A stretch of 64,000 nucleotides of DNA from Lachnospiraceae bacterium UBA3850 (GCA_002392655.1 DGHK01000054.1:253-64252); one strand, 5' to 3'; shown: positions 42,901 to 52,019, numbered from the stretch's first letter. Translations and numbers: made by a program. The notes: a model not told the origin generated them from the sequence alone.

Positions 42901-44040
42901 AAATTTTTGATAGTTAGAATTCGCCTCAAATACAGCTTTAATTTCTACATCGCCATCAGGCATTATAAAATAGTAAGTATTATCTGTTTCTTTTACAAAG
43001 TCCTCTTCCTTCAAAAGACCTTTCAGATCAATGAAGTTCTTAAATGTACAGCTATCGTCAGGTGTAACAGTTAATTTCACCTTCTTTCCTGATACTGCTT
43101 TAGAAATATCTGAACTAACCACACCAAATATTACATCAGAACTAATAACTACGTTAAACTCCCTTATCCATTTTGCCCAGAAGGTCTTATCTTCGTTATC
43201 AGTTGCAGTTATTTTTGTAACCTTGCTTCCGGTAAAGTCCTGATTATCATACCATCCATCAAATATATATCCTTCCTTCGTTACGTCCTCAGGAAGTATA
43301 GTCTCTACTCCTTCCGTGTACTCAGTTATGCTGCCACTATTAATAGTTCCTCCATCTAAGTTAAATGTTACTTTATGTACAGGCGGAGTGATTATTATTC
43401 TACAATTTACCCATATACCTGTATCATAACCTACATTTAAATCATACTTTCCAGCGCTAACTGCCTTAATATAAATAGTACCCGAAATATCATCCAAAGA
43501 GTAGGTATTATCCTCAAATGTGTCACTTATCTTACTGCTACAGGAAATATCAGAATAAAGCTCATAACCTTGACTATCCACCTCAATCTTACCTGCTTTG
43601 TATTGAGCATTTTCCGGTGTCACATTAATAGTAAATGCTTTCACATCTCCAACTTGCATATTTATTTCGGAATGACTAAGACTTATATCTGTTATATACA
43701 CAGACGTCTGTTCCTGACCACCACCTCCGGACACATCCGTTCCCTGTCCTTGGCTACTGTCTCCGGATCCACCGCTTCCCTGTCCCGGATTACTGCCTCC
43801 GGAACCACTGTTTCCCTGTTCCTGTTCGCCACCTCCGGACACATCAGTTCCCTGTCCTTGGCTACTGCTTCCGGATCCACCGCTTCCCTGTCCCGGATTA
43901 CTGCCTCCGGACACATCGCTTCCTTCAGCTCTGACAATCATACTATTCCCCGGAGTATAAACAGCCGCAGTGCCAATTATCATCATAAGTGCCAGCAGAA
44001 CACTCAGCACCTTTCTTCCTCTTGCTATCATCTGTTTCAT
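39982..44040 (-). CDS. Repeat-rich secreted surface protein with wall-binding C-terminus
   Basis: 1352 residues. Signal peptide (MKQMIARGRKVLSVLLALMM onward), then a Gly/Ser/Gln repeat region (SGGSNPGQGSGGSG type). InlB-type repeats follow (VHKVTFNLDGGTINSG...GYIFDGWYD; YTVTFNSNGGSEVSS...FAGWY), then six copies of an about 80-residue module (VTFKVVNGSWNDG...TGYEGDVLKLSADQIP...GSWDTEP...YTYTY). Next come eleven 12-residue SSSGDSSKTDDK repeats, and the C-terminus has Trp-rich cell-wall-binding repeats (GWWFEDSSGWYPVSQWLRID). It is probably an adhesin or stalk. AGGAGG precedes the ATG at 44040; the ATG at 44064 is less well placed. Confidence 0.88.
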   Translation of the reverse strand: MKQMIARGRKVLSVLLALMMIIGTAAVYTPGNSMIVRAEGSDVSGGSNPGQGSGGSGSSSQGQGTDVSGGGEQEQGNSGSGGSNPGQGSGGSGDSSQGQGTDVSGGGGQEQTSVYITDISLSHSEINMQVGDVKAFTINVTPENAQYKAGKIEVDSQGYELYSDISCSSKISDTFEDNTYSLDDISGTIYIKAVSAGKYDLNVGYDTGIWVNCRIIITPPVHKVTFNLDGGTINSGSITEYTEGVETILPEDVTKEGYIFDGWYDNQDFTGSKVTKITATDNEDKTFWAKWIREFNVVISSDVIFGVVSSDISKAVSGKKVKLTVTPDDSCTFKNFIDLKGLLKEEDFVKETDNTYYFIMPDGDVEIKAVFEANSNYQKFENGLIIKPGESLVVPDVCNTTNGMMFKNSTLYTLVRADISGDTVTESETGEYYVFKYLERTDSDDGGNIVAKTYVKSGSSWDSYGLKVTDISDGVLVSVNDEGAVTLSTHEIEYTVTFNSNGGSEVSSQKVVKGHKVESPSNPKKSEYEFAGWYKEEACTNSWDFTKDTVNEDITLYAKWKKIIIYTVTFKVVNGKWNGSDGGKEDKVVVKKGYEGDTFKLLTSEIPAVGGNPNDNYKVGSWDTEPVKDSEVNADATYTYTYAPDFDKSQKVTFKVENGAWNDGTTDDKVVTLTGKENDTLRIVTSQIPEVGKPAENFKEGNWYLGDNQGTPLDKGDITEISVTSDITLIYRYKEKDKISAKVKFKVLYGSWDDGTTEDKVVEVTGYEGNKLKLSADQIPGVGKKPQDISYKAGSWDQTIDSILSNEIEAGTYSTAFIYSYVKKKEISQTVTFKVVNGSWNDGNTEIKTETLTGYEGDVLKLSADQIPAVGEKPDTNYTEGSWNTVPSIETEITAATTYIYTYTKKQEITRTVTFKVVNGMWNVRTKYVRTKEFKGFEGDVFELAKDDIPEVGSQPDTAYKEGSWDKVPVEGAVITEDITYTYTYAPKTPATRKVTFKVVNGTWKDGTKENKVVTLTGYEEDKINLTSSQLPSAGNNPDEGYKAGRWDTEPKAYVNIPADVTYTYTYAKKQEESSGDSSKTDDKSGSGDSSKTDDKSSSGDSSKTDDKSSSGGSSKTDDKSSSGDSSKTDDKSSSGDSSKTDDKNSSGGSSKTDDKSSSGGSSKTDDKSSSGGSSNTDDKNSSGGSGKTDDKGSSGGSSNTDDKNSAGNNNNGNVDNNSGSASKAGIYSNEWVDGKWYGSNGEETYAAVGGWKSNGAGWWFEDSSGWYPVSQWLRIDGRWYYFTASGYMDYSEYRDGCWLGSDGAWDESYANGIWHYDGTGWWYEDNGWYPASTTLWIDGTNYSFDASGYIE
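40426..40820 (-). repeat. 36-bp coding tandem repeat, about 11 units
   Basis: Encodes SSSGDSSKTDDK-type units in the preceding gene. Nucleotide identity between units is high, so copy number is likely to vary. The opposite strand shows a long Leu/Pro/Ser frame only because of the repetition. Confidence 0.93.
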
Positions 44041-44085
44041 AGCCAACCTCCTAATCTCCTGCAATTATCCCTTATATATAACACT

Positions 44086-44101
44086 GTAACTATTCAAGTC
44101 A
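44086..44101. mobile_element. Possible solo IS66-like terminus
   Basis: GTAACTATTCAAGTCA differs by one base from the putative IS terminus at 14589-14604. No transposase sequence adjoins it. Could be a scar of an old insertion or coincidence. Confidence 0.25.
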
Positions 44102-44215
44102 TACTGGCTGGTTCATCGATTCTTAAATAAGCGGAACAAATGCTTACCTGTTTAACCTGATAGCACAGTTCCAAAAGTCTCAGTGTATCCCGCCCTTTAC
44201 ACAATCCCGTATAAG

Positions 44216-44245
44216 ATTATAAAGTGTTAACTTATAGTATAACAA
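44216..44245 (-). promoter_or_regulatory. Putative promoter of the repeat-rich surface protein
   Basis: TTGTTA (44240-44245), 18-base spacer, TATAAT (44216-44221) on the minus strand, about 170 bases before the start codon. The rest of the 419-base gap to 44460 shows nothing else recognisable. Confidence 0.5.
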
Positions 44246-44459
44246 GACATTTGCCTTATTACCAGTAATATAGCAATATTTCCTCCAGACTTCACAAAAT
44301 ATTTATCTGATTATTAGTTGTCACCGACAATATCATATAATGTTTGGATTCTTCTTCCCCTGCACAGGGATAGTCGGGTTCTATATAGTCGCCTCTCGAC
44401 GAATCTATTCTGGTGTAGTATTCCCTTTCCTTTGAGTAAACATTTTCTCTGGGAATACA

Positions 44460-45023
44460 TCAATTTCGACCTCGATTCACCAGATTATAATAAGTATTCT
44501 CCAACACTTTTCGGAAGGAATCCTCTTCATATTCCATCTCATTATTTGCAAGTAAGCTTGCTATCCCGTGCGCTGTAATAAACAGGTTAAAGAAAACATC
44601 TCTGGCTTCTTCCTCTGTACAGCCAGATCCATTTGAAACCATCTTAAGCATCTCTCCTGTTCTGGGATCTGACATAAGTGCGTGAACATTAAGTCCTTTA
44701 AAACTGTTTGTCTGAAAGAGAAACCGGAATAGATTCTTTTCTTCATATCCGAACCTGACATAGTTTAGCCCAAGCTGCATAAGCGGATTATATCTCTCAT
44801 CCCCCTTCGGCATAATGTATCCGGAATGATATTCATCCGCCAGCTCGTAAGTAGCTCTCCTAATCTCCTCAATAGTTTTAAAGTTATACATTACCGGCTG
44901 TGTAGAGCATCCCAGTTTCTCTGCAATCGTTCTGGCACTCATCATCTCATGTCCCTTTTCACGGACTATCTCAAAAGAAGCATCCAGAATCATTTGTTTG
45001 CTAATCTTCGTCTTTGGGGGCAT
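44460..45023 (-). CDS. TetR/AcrR-family transcriptional regulator
   Basis: 187 residues. The N-terminal helix-turn-helix matches TetR: ISKQMILDASFEIVREKGHE, then SARTIAEKLGCSTQPVMYNF. The C-terminal ligand-binding domain (VRFGYEEKNLFRFLFQTN) belongs to the short TetR C-terminal class. AAAGGAG precedes the ATG. It is the last gene of a same-strand series that includes the sensor kinase, response regulator and ABC genes, 35 bases after the kinase, so it may co-regulate that module. Ligand unknown. Confidence 0.9.
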   Translation of the reverse strand: MPPKTKISKQMILDASFEIVREKGHEMMSARTIAEKLGCSTQPVMYNFKTIEEIRRATYELADEYHSGYIMPKGDERYNPLMQLGLNYVRFGYEEKNLFRFLFQTNSFKGLNVHALMSDPRTGEMLKMVSNGSGCTEEEARDVFFNLFITAHGIASLLANNEMEYEEDSFRKVLENTYYNLVNRGRN

Positions 45024-45058
45024 ATTTAATCTCCTTTTATAATTCTTGTTATATAACG

Positions 45059-46438
45059 CTATTCACCTATATAAACATCAAATTCTATTTCCCGCGTTTC
45101 CTGATCAGTTCTTACATATATGTCTCCGCCCAGCCCAAGCGCTATCTCGCGAGCCTCAAACAGGCCTATTCCGTTTCCGTCTATACCTTCGGCATTAGTC
45201 CCTCTCCAGAAGCTGTTAAATATGTAAGGAAGCTCCTTCTCCGAAGGCAGATTCCCCTTATTTTTTATAATAAAGTAAAAACCGTCCTCTTCCTTATTCA
45301 GATTAACCGTTATCCTTTCTCCATTTCCGTATTTGATGGCATTATCCATTAACTGGGATAGTATCCTGCAGATTCCACTCTTATCACTTTTTAGCATCGC
45401 ATTGTGATTTATGGCAAATGAATATGGTATATGAAGCATATTCAGCCTGTTGCTATATTCCTCCTCAAGGAACACCCGAAGCTCCTCCAGATAGAAGGCG
45501 GCAATCTCCGGTGTAAAGTTCACTACCGTGTCTGTCGCTTTATCTATCAGATTCCTTACAAGCTCTGTTACATCATCTGCATTTTTACTTATCTTAGCTG
45601 CTATCTCGGCATCACTCTTATTTACCTGACCATCCGGCTGATAAAGCCCGGTGCTGATAGCATCAGCGTATAATTTGATATTTGCAACCGGCGTCTTTAT
45701 CCCATGAGCTATAGTAGTAAGCATAGTCATATGGTCGCGACTAAGCTCATCAACCCTTTTTTGCTTATTCTGAATATTATCACTGAGCATATTTATACCC
45801 CAGATAAATCTTCCAAAGAGCCTGTTTTTCGTTTCAGGAAGCTTTTCTGTTATCTCATTCTTAGATAGCTTGACCGGATAATCAGATAGTTTTTCAAAAG
45901 GACGAAGGACTGTGCTTGATATGTATAAACAAATGCCTATCGATATAAGAAATGCAGCTATAAGACTGACATTTAGTATAATATGAAGTGCCCCGGCTCT
46001 TTCATCGTTATACCTAAAGACAATCAGTCCAATGAGTGTCTTATCATCTTTACCATAGAAGGACCACACCTTATCACTGCTTTTTCCGTTGTTAATCAGA
46101 TTAACATTTTCTGTACCATCTGCTGTGCTGAGAGAAATGTATTCTACTTCGTCCGGCAGAGCCGAATATCCATACTCATGAATAAATGCAGACCTGTTAT
46201 CCTTCATATATGAATCGATGATTTTCTGAATCCCGGGACCGGATATCGGGTCTATATAACTATACTGAAGCGTGCGCATTATATACTTATCACGTATTCC
46301 ATCTACTACACGATTCATAAGTATATTACCAGCCTCATTGTTCCTTTTCACAAAGGACTTAAAGAGCAAATTTGATGTCACAAAAAGTGCCACAAAAAGA
46401 AGCACTACGGCTATATAAAGTTTAACCAACTTCTTCAT
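45059..46438 (-). CDS. Sensor histidine kinase
   Basis: 459 residues. Membrane helix at about 5-25, an extracytoplasmic sensor of about 120 residues, second helix at about 155-180, then a HAMP-like linker. The phosphoacceptor is His about 245 in LTTIAHGIKTPVANIKLYAD, with a Gly-Ile in place of the usual Glu-Leu after the His. ATPase motifs are the N-box QLMDNAIKYGN and GNGIGLFEAREIALGLGG. Its ATG overlaps the response-regulator stop (ATGA). Probably senses a cell-envelope signal linked to the ABC genes upstream. Confidence 0.93.
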   Translation of the reverse strand: MKKLVKLYIAVVLLFVALFVTSNLLFKSFVKRNNEAGNILMNRVVDGIRDKYIMRTLQYSYIDPISGPGIQKIIDSYMKDNRSAFIHEYGYSALPDEVEYISLSTADGTENVNLINNGKSSDKVWSFYGKDDKTLIGLIVFRYNDERAGALHIILNVSLIAAFLISIGICLYISSTVLRPFEKLSDYPVKLSKNEITEKLPETKNRLFGRFIWGINMLSDNIQNKQKRVDELSRDHMTMLTTIAHGIKTPVANIKLYADAISTGLYQPDGQVNKSDAEIAAKISKNADDVTELVRNLIDKATDTVVNFTPEIAAFYLEELRVFLEEEYSNRLNMLHIPYSFAINHNAMLKSDKSGICRILSQLMDNAIKYGNGERITVNLNKEEDGFYFIIKNKGNLPSEKELPYIFNSFWRGTNAEGIDGNGIGLFEAREIALGLGGDIYVRTDQETREIEFDVYIGE

Positions 46439-47121
46439 TCCTTAGTGCCTCCAAATTTATAACCAACTCCCCAGACAGTTTGTATGAGACTGGGATTCTT
46501 CGCATCTTCTTCAAGCTTCTCCCTGAGCCATCTTATATGCACATTAAGGCTGCCCTGCTCACTGAAACAATCATATCCCCACACCTCGTCGAAGAGTTTT
46601 TCCTTCTTTATAACCTGCTGTGGATGTCTCATCATATACTCTAAAAGATCAAACTCTTTTCCGGTAATAGAAATCTCCACGCCATCCTTATAAACAGTTC
46701 TTGTAGTAACATCCATAGTTATATTATCGTATGTCAGTAGCTGCCTGTCCTCTGCCATGTCGTATGCCCGGCGCATAAGGGCTTTTATCTTGAAGCCAAG
46801 AACCTCTACAGAAAAAGGTTTATCTATATAGTCATCCGCTCCCATCTCAAGCCCCAGTATCTTACTCTGATCATCAGTTCTCGCACTCATCATAAGAACA
46901 GGTGTCTTCAGCTCCCGCCTTATCTCCTGAAGAGCTTCATATCCATCCATTCCGGGAAGCATCACGTCAAGCAGCAGCAGCTTATATGCCGCTGTCTTCA
47001 CAAGCGCCAGTCCTTCCTCTGCATTCATCTTCCACTCAACAGAGTAGCCTTCACGACGCAGGAAATCCTGAACCAGTCCACCAAGTTCCTCGTTATCTTC
47101 AATCACCAGAATGTCTGTCAT
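46435..47121 (-). CDS. OmpR/PhoB-family response regulator
   Basis: 228 residues. Receiver domain: acidic pair in DILVIEDNEE, phosphoacceptor Asp in LLLLDVMLPGMDG, Thr/Ser and Lys switch residues in PVLMMSAR and DYIDKPFS. The C-terminal winged helix has ITGKEFDLLEYMMRHPQQV and EQGSLNVHIRWLREKLEEDA. The start at 47121 is chosen for GGAG six bases upstream and the normal receiver N-terminus. It forms a two-component pair with the overlapping kinase. Confidence 0.95.
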   Translation of the reverse strand: MTDILVIEDNEELGGLVQDFLRREGYSVEWKMNAEEGLALVKTAAYKLLLLDVMLPGMDGYEALQEIRRELKTPVLMMSARTDDQSKILGLEMGADDYIDKPFSVEVLGFKIKALMRRAYDMAEDRQLLTYDNITMDVTTRTVYKDGVEISITGKEFDLLEYMMRHPQQVIKKEKLFDEVWGYDCFSEQGSLNVHIRWLREKLEEDAKNPSLIQTVWGVGYKFGGTKE

Positions 47122-47266
47122 ATCCTTCTCCACAACTACCACTACACAGATTCTTAACTTATAAAAGATGATAACACTTTATAACTTTCTTTTGTAGCAA
47201 TTTATTGAAGATTCCTCACTTACATATGATCACAGTACCCTTCTCTAAAACACAATCTGTTATATC

Positions 47267-48661
47267 CTAATAGCTACCTACGTCAAGGAATGTAGGAATA
47301 TCCTCTGCATTGTCACCCTTCGTAAATGCCACATGAATCTTACCGGTATCGTAGTCGATAATTACAGTATGAACATTTCCACTGTTATGTACGTTAGAAA
47401 CTATGTACTCATCAACGACTTCCTTCGCCATAAGTCCTTTGGCATCAGAAATGGAGAACTTATCCTTTTCACTTACCCATTTATTGTACTTTACAAAACG
47501 GGTTATATTGAACTCATCCCCTGTAAAAGTATCCTGATTTCCTTTTGTGGCAAATGTATTCACTATGCAGAGTGCATCCGGCGTATCCCACTGAAGACCT
47601 TCCATAAGCTCTGAGTCTGTAGTTCTAAGAACGGACTTCGCTTTACCGGTAGCCGCAACTTCCTTCGTTGCATTTTCACAACAGAATGCATCTTCCGCAT
47701 CTGTACAAAGTAGATTATTGCACCAGGTGAAGTCTCCACTTTCTCCTACCAAGTATTCTCCCGCTTCTTTAGCCGTTTCAAAATGTTCAAGGGCATATCT
47801 TATCTCAAAGGTGTAACATTTCTTGCCCATATAAATGAAAGGCAGACCTTCTTTAGAACCTACATCAAGAATCGCTATCATAACACCATCATCGTTAACT
47901 GCAGTTATTATATCCAGTAGCCCCAGAACACCAACTGTAGTAATGGATTTATCATTTTTCTTCATATGAGTGACTGCATGTATTTCTGTCATCTGATTAT
48001 TACTTCCGGTATTCCACTCAAGATTTCTAATGGATATCCTCTTTCCGCTGACAGTTTTTTCCCCTCCAAGAGAAAGCGCACTACAGGCTGTAGGTCTAAG
48101 AGCATCAGGAATAATCTGCATAGTAAGCGCCTCTATATAGCTGAGCTTACCATCTTCCGCGTAGCCTTCTTCTCCCTGTGATATTGTTTTGGCAAAGCTT
48201 GTAACCTCCGCCTTATATTCTTGGGGAAGCGAATCAACAAGTGTTTCTATTCTTTCCTCGAGTGATTCATAATTAACCTTACGTCCATTAAAGGCATTTC
48301 TTATATTCTCATGTAGATATGGTTCAAAGCTATCGACAAAGCCGGGAACAGCTTCAAGAATGGTCTCAGCATAAGCCTTTCCTACTTCGTCCGGTTCACC
48401 CTTTTCATAATCCAGTGTCACATCATAATAGGTTGGATATTTTCTTATGACACACAGTTCATCTGAAGAAGAAACGGTTTCTATAACCTCTTCTTTCTCG
48501 CTGTCATCTGTGTATGATACCTCCTCTTCAACATTAAGAGAGCCAACCCTTTTCATCCCTTCAGATTGAACATCTGAAACACTATTGCCGCATCCACATA
48601 TAGAGATGAGCATTCCAAAACTCAAAGAAATACTTATTATTTTTTTATATATTTTACTCAT
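47267..48661 (-). CDS. Lipoprotein with Ntn-hydrolase (C45/C59-like acyltransferase) domain
   Basis: 464 residues. A lipoprotein signal peptide ends at SICGC, so the protein should sit on the outer face of the membrane. The central TACSALSLGGEKTVSGKRIS followed by IRNLEWN resembles the nucleophile region of the AAT/choloylglycine hydrolase superfamily (Cys, then Arg-Asn-x-Asp/Glu-Trp), with the Cys at about 192. In that superfamily the Cys becomes N-terminal after autocleavage. It overlaps the FtsX-like permease gene by eight bases and precedes the two-component genes. Role could be amide or peptide hydrolysis, perhaps of an antibiotic or signal handled by the ABC system; this is inference. 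Confidence 0.7.
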   Translation of the reverse strand: MSKIYKKIISISLSFGMLISICGCGNSVSDVQSEGMKRVGSLNVEEEVSYTDDSEKEEVIETVSSSDELCVIRKYPTYYDVTLDYEKGEPDEVGKAYAETILEAVPGFVDSFEPYLHENIRNAFNGRKVNYESLEERIETLVDSLPQEYKAEVTSFAKTISQGEEGYAEDGKLSYIEALTMQIIPDALRPTACSALSLGGEKTVSGKRISIRNLEWNTGSNNQMTEIHAVTHMKKNDKSITTVGVLGLLDIITAVNDDGVMIAILDVGSKEGLPFIYMGKKCYTFEIRYALEHFETAKEAGEYLVGESGDFTWCNNLLCTDAEDAFCCENATKEVAATGKAKSVLRTTDSELMEGLQWDTPDALCIVNTFATKGNQDTFTGDEFNITRFVKYNKWVSEKDKFSISDAKGLMAKEVVDEYIVSNVHNSGNVHTVIIDYDTGKIHVAFTKGDNAEDIPTFLDVGSY

Positions 48662-51125
48662 CTCTGACTCTCCATATCTTTATACTATCAATAGGTTTAA
48701 AGGCTAATAATAAACTGATTGAAATAGTTACCAGCAGCCCAAGTGAAATGACTATCATCGAAAAAGGTGTAGGTGATGCAAGTGCAAATCTTCCAACACC
48801 CAGCGCAGCTATTCCTATCTGATTAAAAATCATTTTGGAAACAGTAAAGGCGAGGGCAATGCCTATAATTATGGCAAATGCAACCAGAATAAGTATTCTT
48901 ATATAATGCCATCCTCTTATGCTATTCTTATCAACACCTATACTTTTTAGCATTGCAATATCTGCTGTCTCTTCCTCAATAAATATCTGCTGATAAAGGA
49001 AGGTCATTGCAAAAACAGTTACCGCCATTATGATTGCTATGACCACAAATAGCATATCAAAGATAGTTCCATATTCATTTCCCAGATCAAAATCCAGAAC
49101 CTGATCAAAGTCCCATATCATTATGTCTTTATTGACATTTCGCATCTTCTCAATGGTTGAATCATACTCACTCTCCGGTACATCCAGGGATTCATTGAAA
49201 AGATCCCAGTCATCCACAAAATAATTTTCATCCGGCTTTGCCATGATAAATTCCGGCATGCCACCATTCAACATCGATTCATAGAACGCAGTTACAATAA
49301 AATCCTTTTTTACATATTTAAGAGTAAAACCATCATCCTGATATACTCTATATACCAGCGTAACTGTATCACCTAGATTTACTCCCATTGTCTCTTCTAA
49401 TCTATGAGATACTGCAACTTCATTTTTAAGTGTTGGAACTTTACCGCCCTTTACAAATCTAAGTCTCTCCAGTTCCACATCTTCATTATCAAAATATAGC
49501 TGTATGCCAACATCTTCACCCGGCGCTTTCCAGGTAGCTTCCTGTGAGTCGATAATCTGAATATTAAGAGGAATACCATTTTCGTTATAGTATTTTTCAT
49601 AGTACAGAAATACGTTTCTGTAGCTTCCTTCCTGTGCCACAAGTTTTTCTCTCAGATTATCCTCAGGTCTTATAAACACTTCTCTATCGGCGACCATCCA
49701 ATAGTTTTTTCTGAAATCATCACTCACTACTGTGTCCTTTAACTGGACTACCAGAAGAAGCATTGTTATACCCAGAGTGAAACTTACGATAAGATATATA
49801 TATCTTTTAAGCCTTCCTATTATATCCTGTGCCGCGAGGAAAAATGGAACTGAGGAACGTCTGCTCTTATGAAGAAAAACACCCGGAAGCTTCCTGAATC
49901 TTTCGCCTCTGTTTTCTCCATGAATCGTGTCCATTACTGATATTTTTCTCATTCTTCTAAGAGCAAAGAACGAAAAGATTATCATAAGTAAAGTGAAAGA
50001 AACACTCATTATCACTCCGAGAACAATAAAAACCTCTGTCTTTGGAGTCAGGGTATTAACTATAAAATGATTTATCATAAATCGAGAGAGCGGTATGCCA
50101 AATACTATTCCCAGGACACCGCTTATCAAAGCAAATGCTATATACTTCACAATAAACAGCGATTTATATGCCAGGCTATCCACGCCTATCGCCTTCATGG
50201 TTCCAATCTCTTTCTCTTCTCTCTTTATTGTTGCATGAAGACTAAAACGAATACTCATAAATATAAGTATTATGAGCGCAAATCCCATTATGACCATGAA
50301 AATGCTTATAATATAAGTTATCATCGCCGCATTGGAATTCATATTACTTTTTCCGGTTATTATATGATCAATAAATCCGTCCAACTCATTGGTATCATTT
50401 AGTTTGTTTAGATCCACCATAAGGTCATAGCCCCATCTCTGAAGCTCTGACATAGATGAAAAACCATTTTTAAGTCTAATCTCATATAAATCACTTAAGC
50501 TGTTAAACTCTTTCACAAGTTCCGTATAGTCTTCTTCTGAAAGAATAATCTTATGAAAAAAGTTTGAGCTTGGATCCTTATAGATATGAGACACAGTTAA
50601 CTCATAAATATTTCCCATATCTGTTGTGATCCTAACCTTGCTTCCAACCTTTGCCTTTGCATTATTTGCCAGATACTGCGGAAGTGCTACACATCCATTT
50701 TCCACCTTAAGAATCTCATCATTCATATCATAGGGAATATTCTGATCATTACTTACAGTAGTTAAATATGCAGTACTCTCATATAGATTGGTAACTGTTC
50801 TTCTATCTACTCCCTCAAACCATAATCTTTCTGTTGCTATTACCGGACGCTCTGATATTTTAATATCACCGATTTCCGGATATTTTTTCAGAACCCTCAT
50901 CAGTTTGTCTCTCTGACCTTCTTCGTCCGAGATACTTTTGTCAACTGTAAATATTATGTCTGATGTTTTACACATCTCGTAGGTATCATTTGAACCCTGA
51001 AAGAAGGTATAAATAAAGCCCGCACTTGTAACGAGGAGTGTTGCAGCTATTATCATGAATATACAGAGAACTATATTTAAAGCGACCTTATCTTTTAGAT
51101 CCTTTTTCAACATTCGTAAGTACAT
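48654..51125 (-). CDS. ABC transporter permease, FtsX/MacB-like, duplicated
   Basis: 823 residues. An N-terminal membrane helix is followed by a large extracytoplasmic domain (about 45-270), three helices with the FtsX-type phrase EEKEIGTMKAIGVDS, a central helix with a second extracytoplasmic domain, and three C-terminal helices with DIAMLKSIGVDKNSIRG. The two FtsX motifs show internal duplication, as in bacitracin/antimicrobial-peptide (Bce-like) or lipoprotein-type permeases. Four bases separate it from the ATPase gene, and it overlaps the lipoprotein gene. Confidence 0.9.
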   Translation of the reverse strand: MYLRMLKKDLKDKVALNIVLCIFMIIAATLLVTSAGFIYTFFQGSNDTYEMCKTSDIIFTVDKSISDEEGQRDKLMRVLKKYPEIGDIKISERPVIATERLWFEGVDRRTVTNLYESTAYLTTVSNDQNIPYDMNDEILKVENGCVALPQYLANNAKAKVGSKVRITTDMGNIYELTVSHIYKDPSSNFFHKIILSEEDYTELVKEFNSLSDLYEIRLKNGFSSMSELQRWGYDLMVDLNKLNDTNELDGFIDHIITGKSNMNSNAAMITYIISIFMVIMGFALIILIFMSIRFSLHATIKREEKEIGTMKAIGVDSLAYKSLFIVKYIAFALISGVLGIVFGIPLSRFMINHFIVNTLTPKTEVFIVLGVIMSVSFTLLMIIFSFFALRRMRKISVMDTIHGENRGERFRKLPGVFLHKSRRSSVPFFLAAQDIIGRLKRYIYLIVSFTLGITMLLLVVQLKDTVVSDDFRKNYWMVADREVFIRPEDNLREKLVAQEGSYRNVFLYYEKYYNENGIPLNIQIIDSQEATWKAPGEDVGIQLYFDNEDVELERLRFVKGGKVPTLKNEVAVSHRLEETMGVNLGDTVTLVYRVYQDDGFTLKYVKKDFIVTAFYESMLNGGMPEFIMAKPDENYFVDDWDLFNESLDVPESEYDSTIEKMRNVNKDIMIWDFDQVLDFDLGNEYGTIFDMLFVVIAIIMAVTVFAMTFLYQQIFIEEETADIAMLKSIGVDKNSIRGWHYIRILILVAFAIIIGIALAFTVSKMIFNQIGIAALGVGRFALASPTPFSMIVISLGLLVTISISLLLAFKPIDSIKIWRVRDE

Positions 51126-51129
51126 AATT

Positions 51130-51897
51130 CTACCATCCTAATTTATCTAACCAGTTTCGGAGTTCTTTTTCTCTTTTAGCAAGCTCTTCTCTGTCGCCAC
51201 CATATTTTCCGAGTTTTAATTCTCCCTGGATATCGCCATCCACAAGGTATAAAATCCTGTCAGAATTTGCAGCAACCTTCTCACTATGTGTTACCATCAA
51301 AACTGTTGTCCCGGACTCATTTGCCTTTACAAGTTCTCTTAATACCTCCAGGGATGCTTTTGAGTTCAGGGCTCCTGTCGGTTCATCTGCGAAGAGAATC
51401 TTTGGACTGTTAATAAGCGCTCTGGCAAGACAGGCACGCTGAAGCTGACCACCTGATACTTCAGTAATCTCCCGCTTTGCAGTATCGATAATCCCAAGGC
51501 GTCTCAGCAGTTCTTCGGCATCCCTGTTTACTTCTTCACGGGATTTGACCTTTGCCTGATATCCCGGAAGTACTATATTGTCTAAGATACACAGCTTCTT
51601 CATCATGTACATCTGCTGGAAGATAAAGCCCATCTTGTGAAGTCTAAGCTTCGTCAGCGCTTTATCATTCATCTCTGACAGATCATCTCCATCAAATATT
51701 ACGCTTCCGGCTGTCATATCATCCATCCCACTTATGGTATAGAGCAATGTCGATTTACCGGAGCCGCTGGGACCCATTATGGTTACGAACTCTCCTTCCT
51801 CTATGGTTAGATTGATATTCTGAAGGACGTTATTGCTATATCCATCCACAATATAGGTCTTACACAGATCCGTCGCTTTTAAACATACATCTCCCAT
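51130..51897 (-). CDS. ABC transporter ATPase (MacB/LolD/BceA type)
   Basis: 255 residues. Walker A GPSGSGKSTLLYTISGMD, Q-loop FIFQQMYMMKKLCILDNIVL, signature VSGGQLQRACLARALI, Walker B ILFADEPTGALNSKAS and switch His in MVTHSEKVAA. The DEPTGALNSK phrase is typical of the MacB/LolD/BceA class that works with FtsX-like permeases. GAGGTG precedes the ATG. First gene of the ATPase/permease/lipoprotein/two-component/TetR series. Confidence 0.94.
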   Translation of the reverse strand: MGDVCLKATDLCKTYIVDGYSNNVLQNINLTIEEGEFVTIMGPSGSGKSTLLYTISGMDDMTAGSVIFDGDDLSEMNDKALTKLRLHKMGFIFQQMYMMKKLCILDNIVLPGYQAKVKSREEVNRDAEELLRRLGIIDTAKREITEVSGGQLQRACLARALINSPKILFADEPTGALNSKASLEVLRELVKANESGTTVLMVTHSEKVAANSDRILYLVDGDIQGELKLGKYGGDREELAKREKELRNWLDKLGW

Positions 51898-52019
51898 TTT
51901 GCACCTCTATCCTCTCTTTTGTTTGCTTTTTTCTCCCAGCTCTACCTGTTTTACTTCTTTTAAAGCAAACTTTTTCTCGTTTTCACGCTTTTTGTTTGCC
52001 TTTCATATGTCACTTGACA

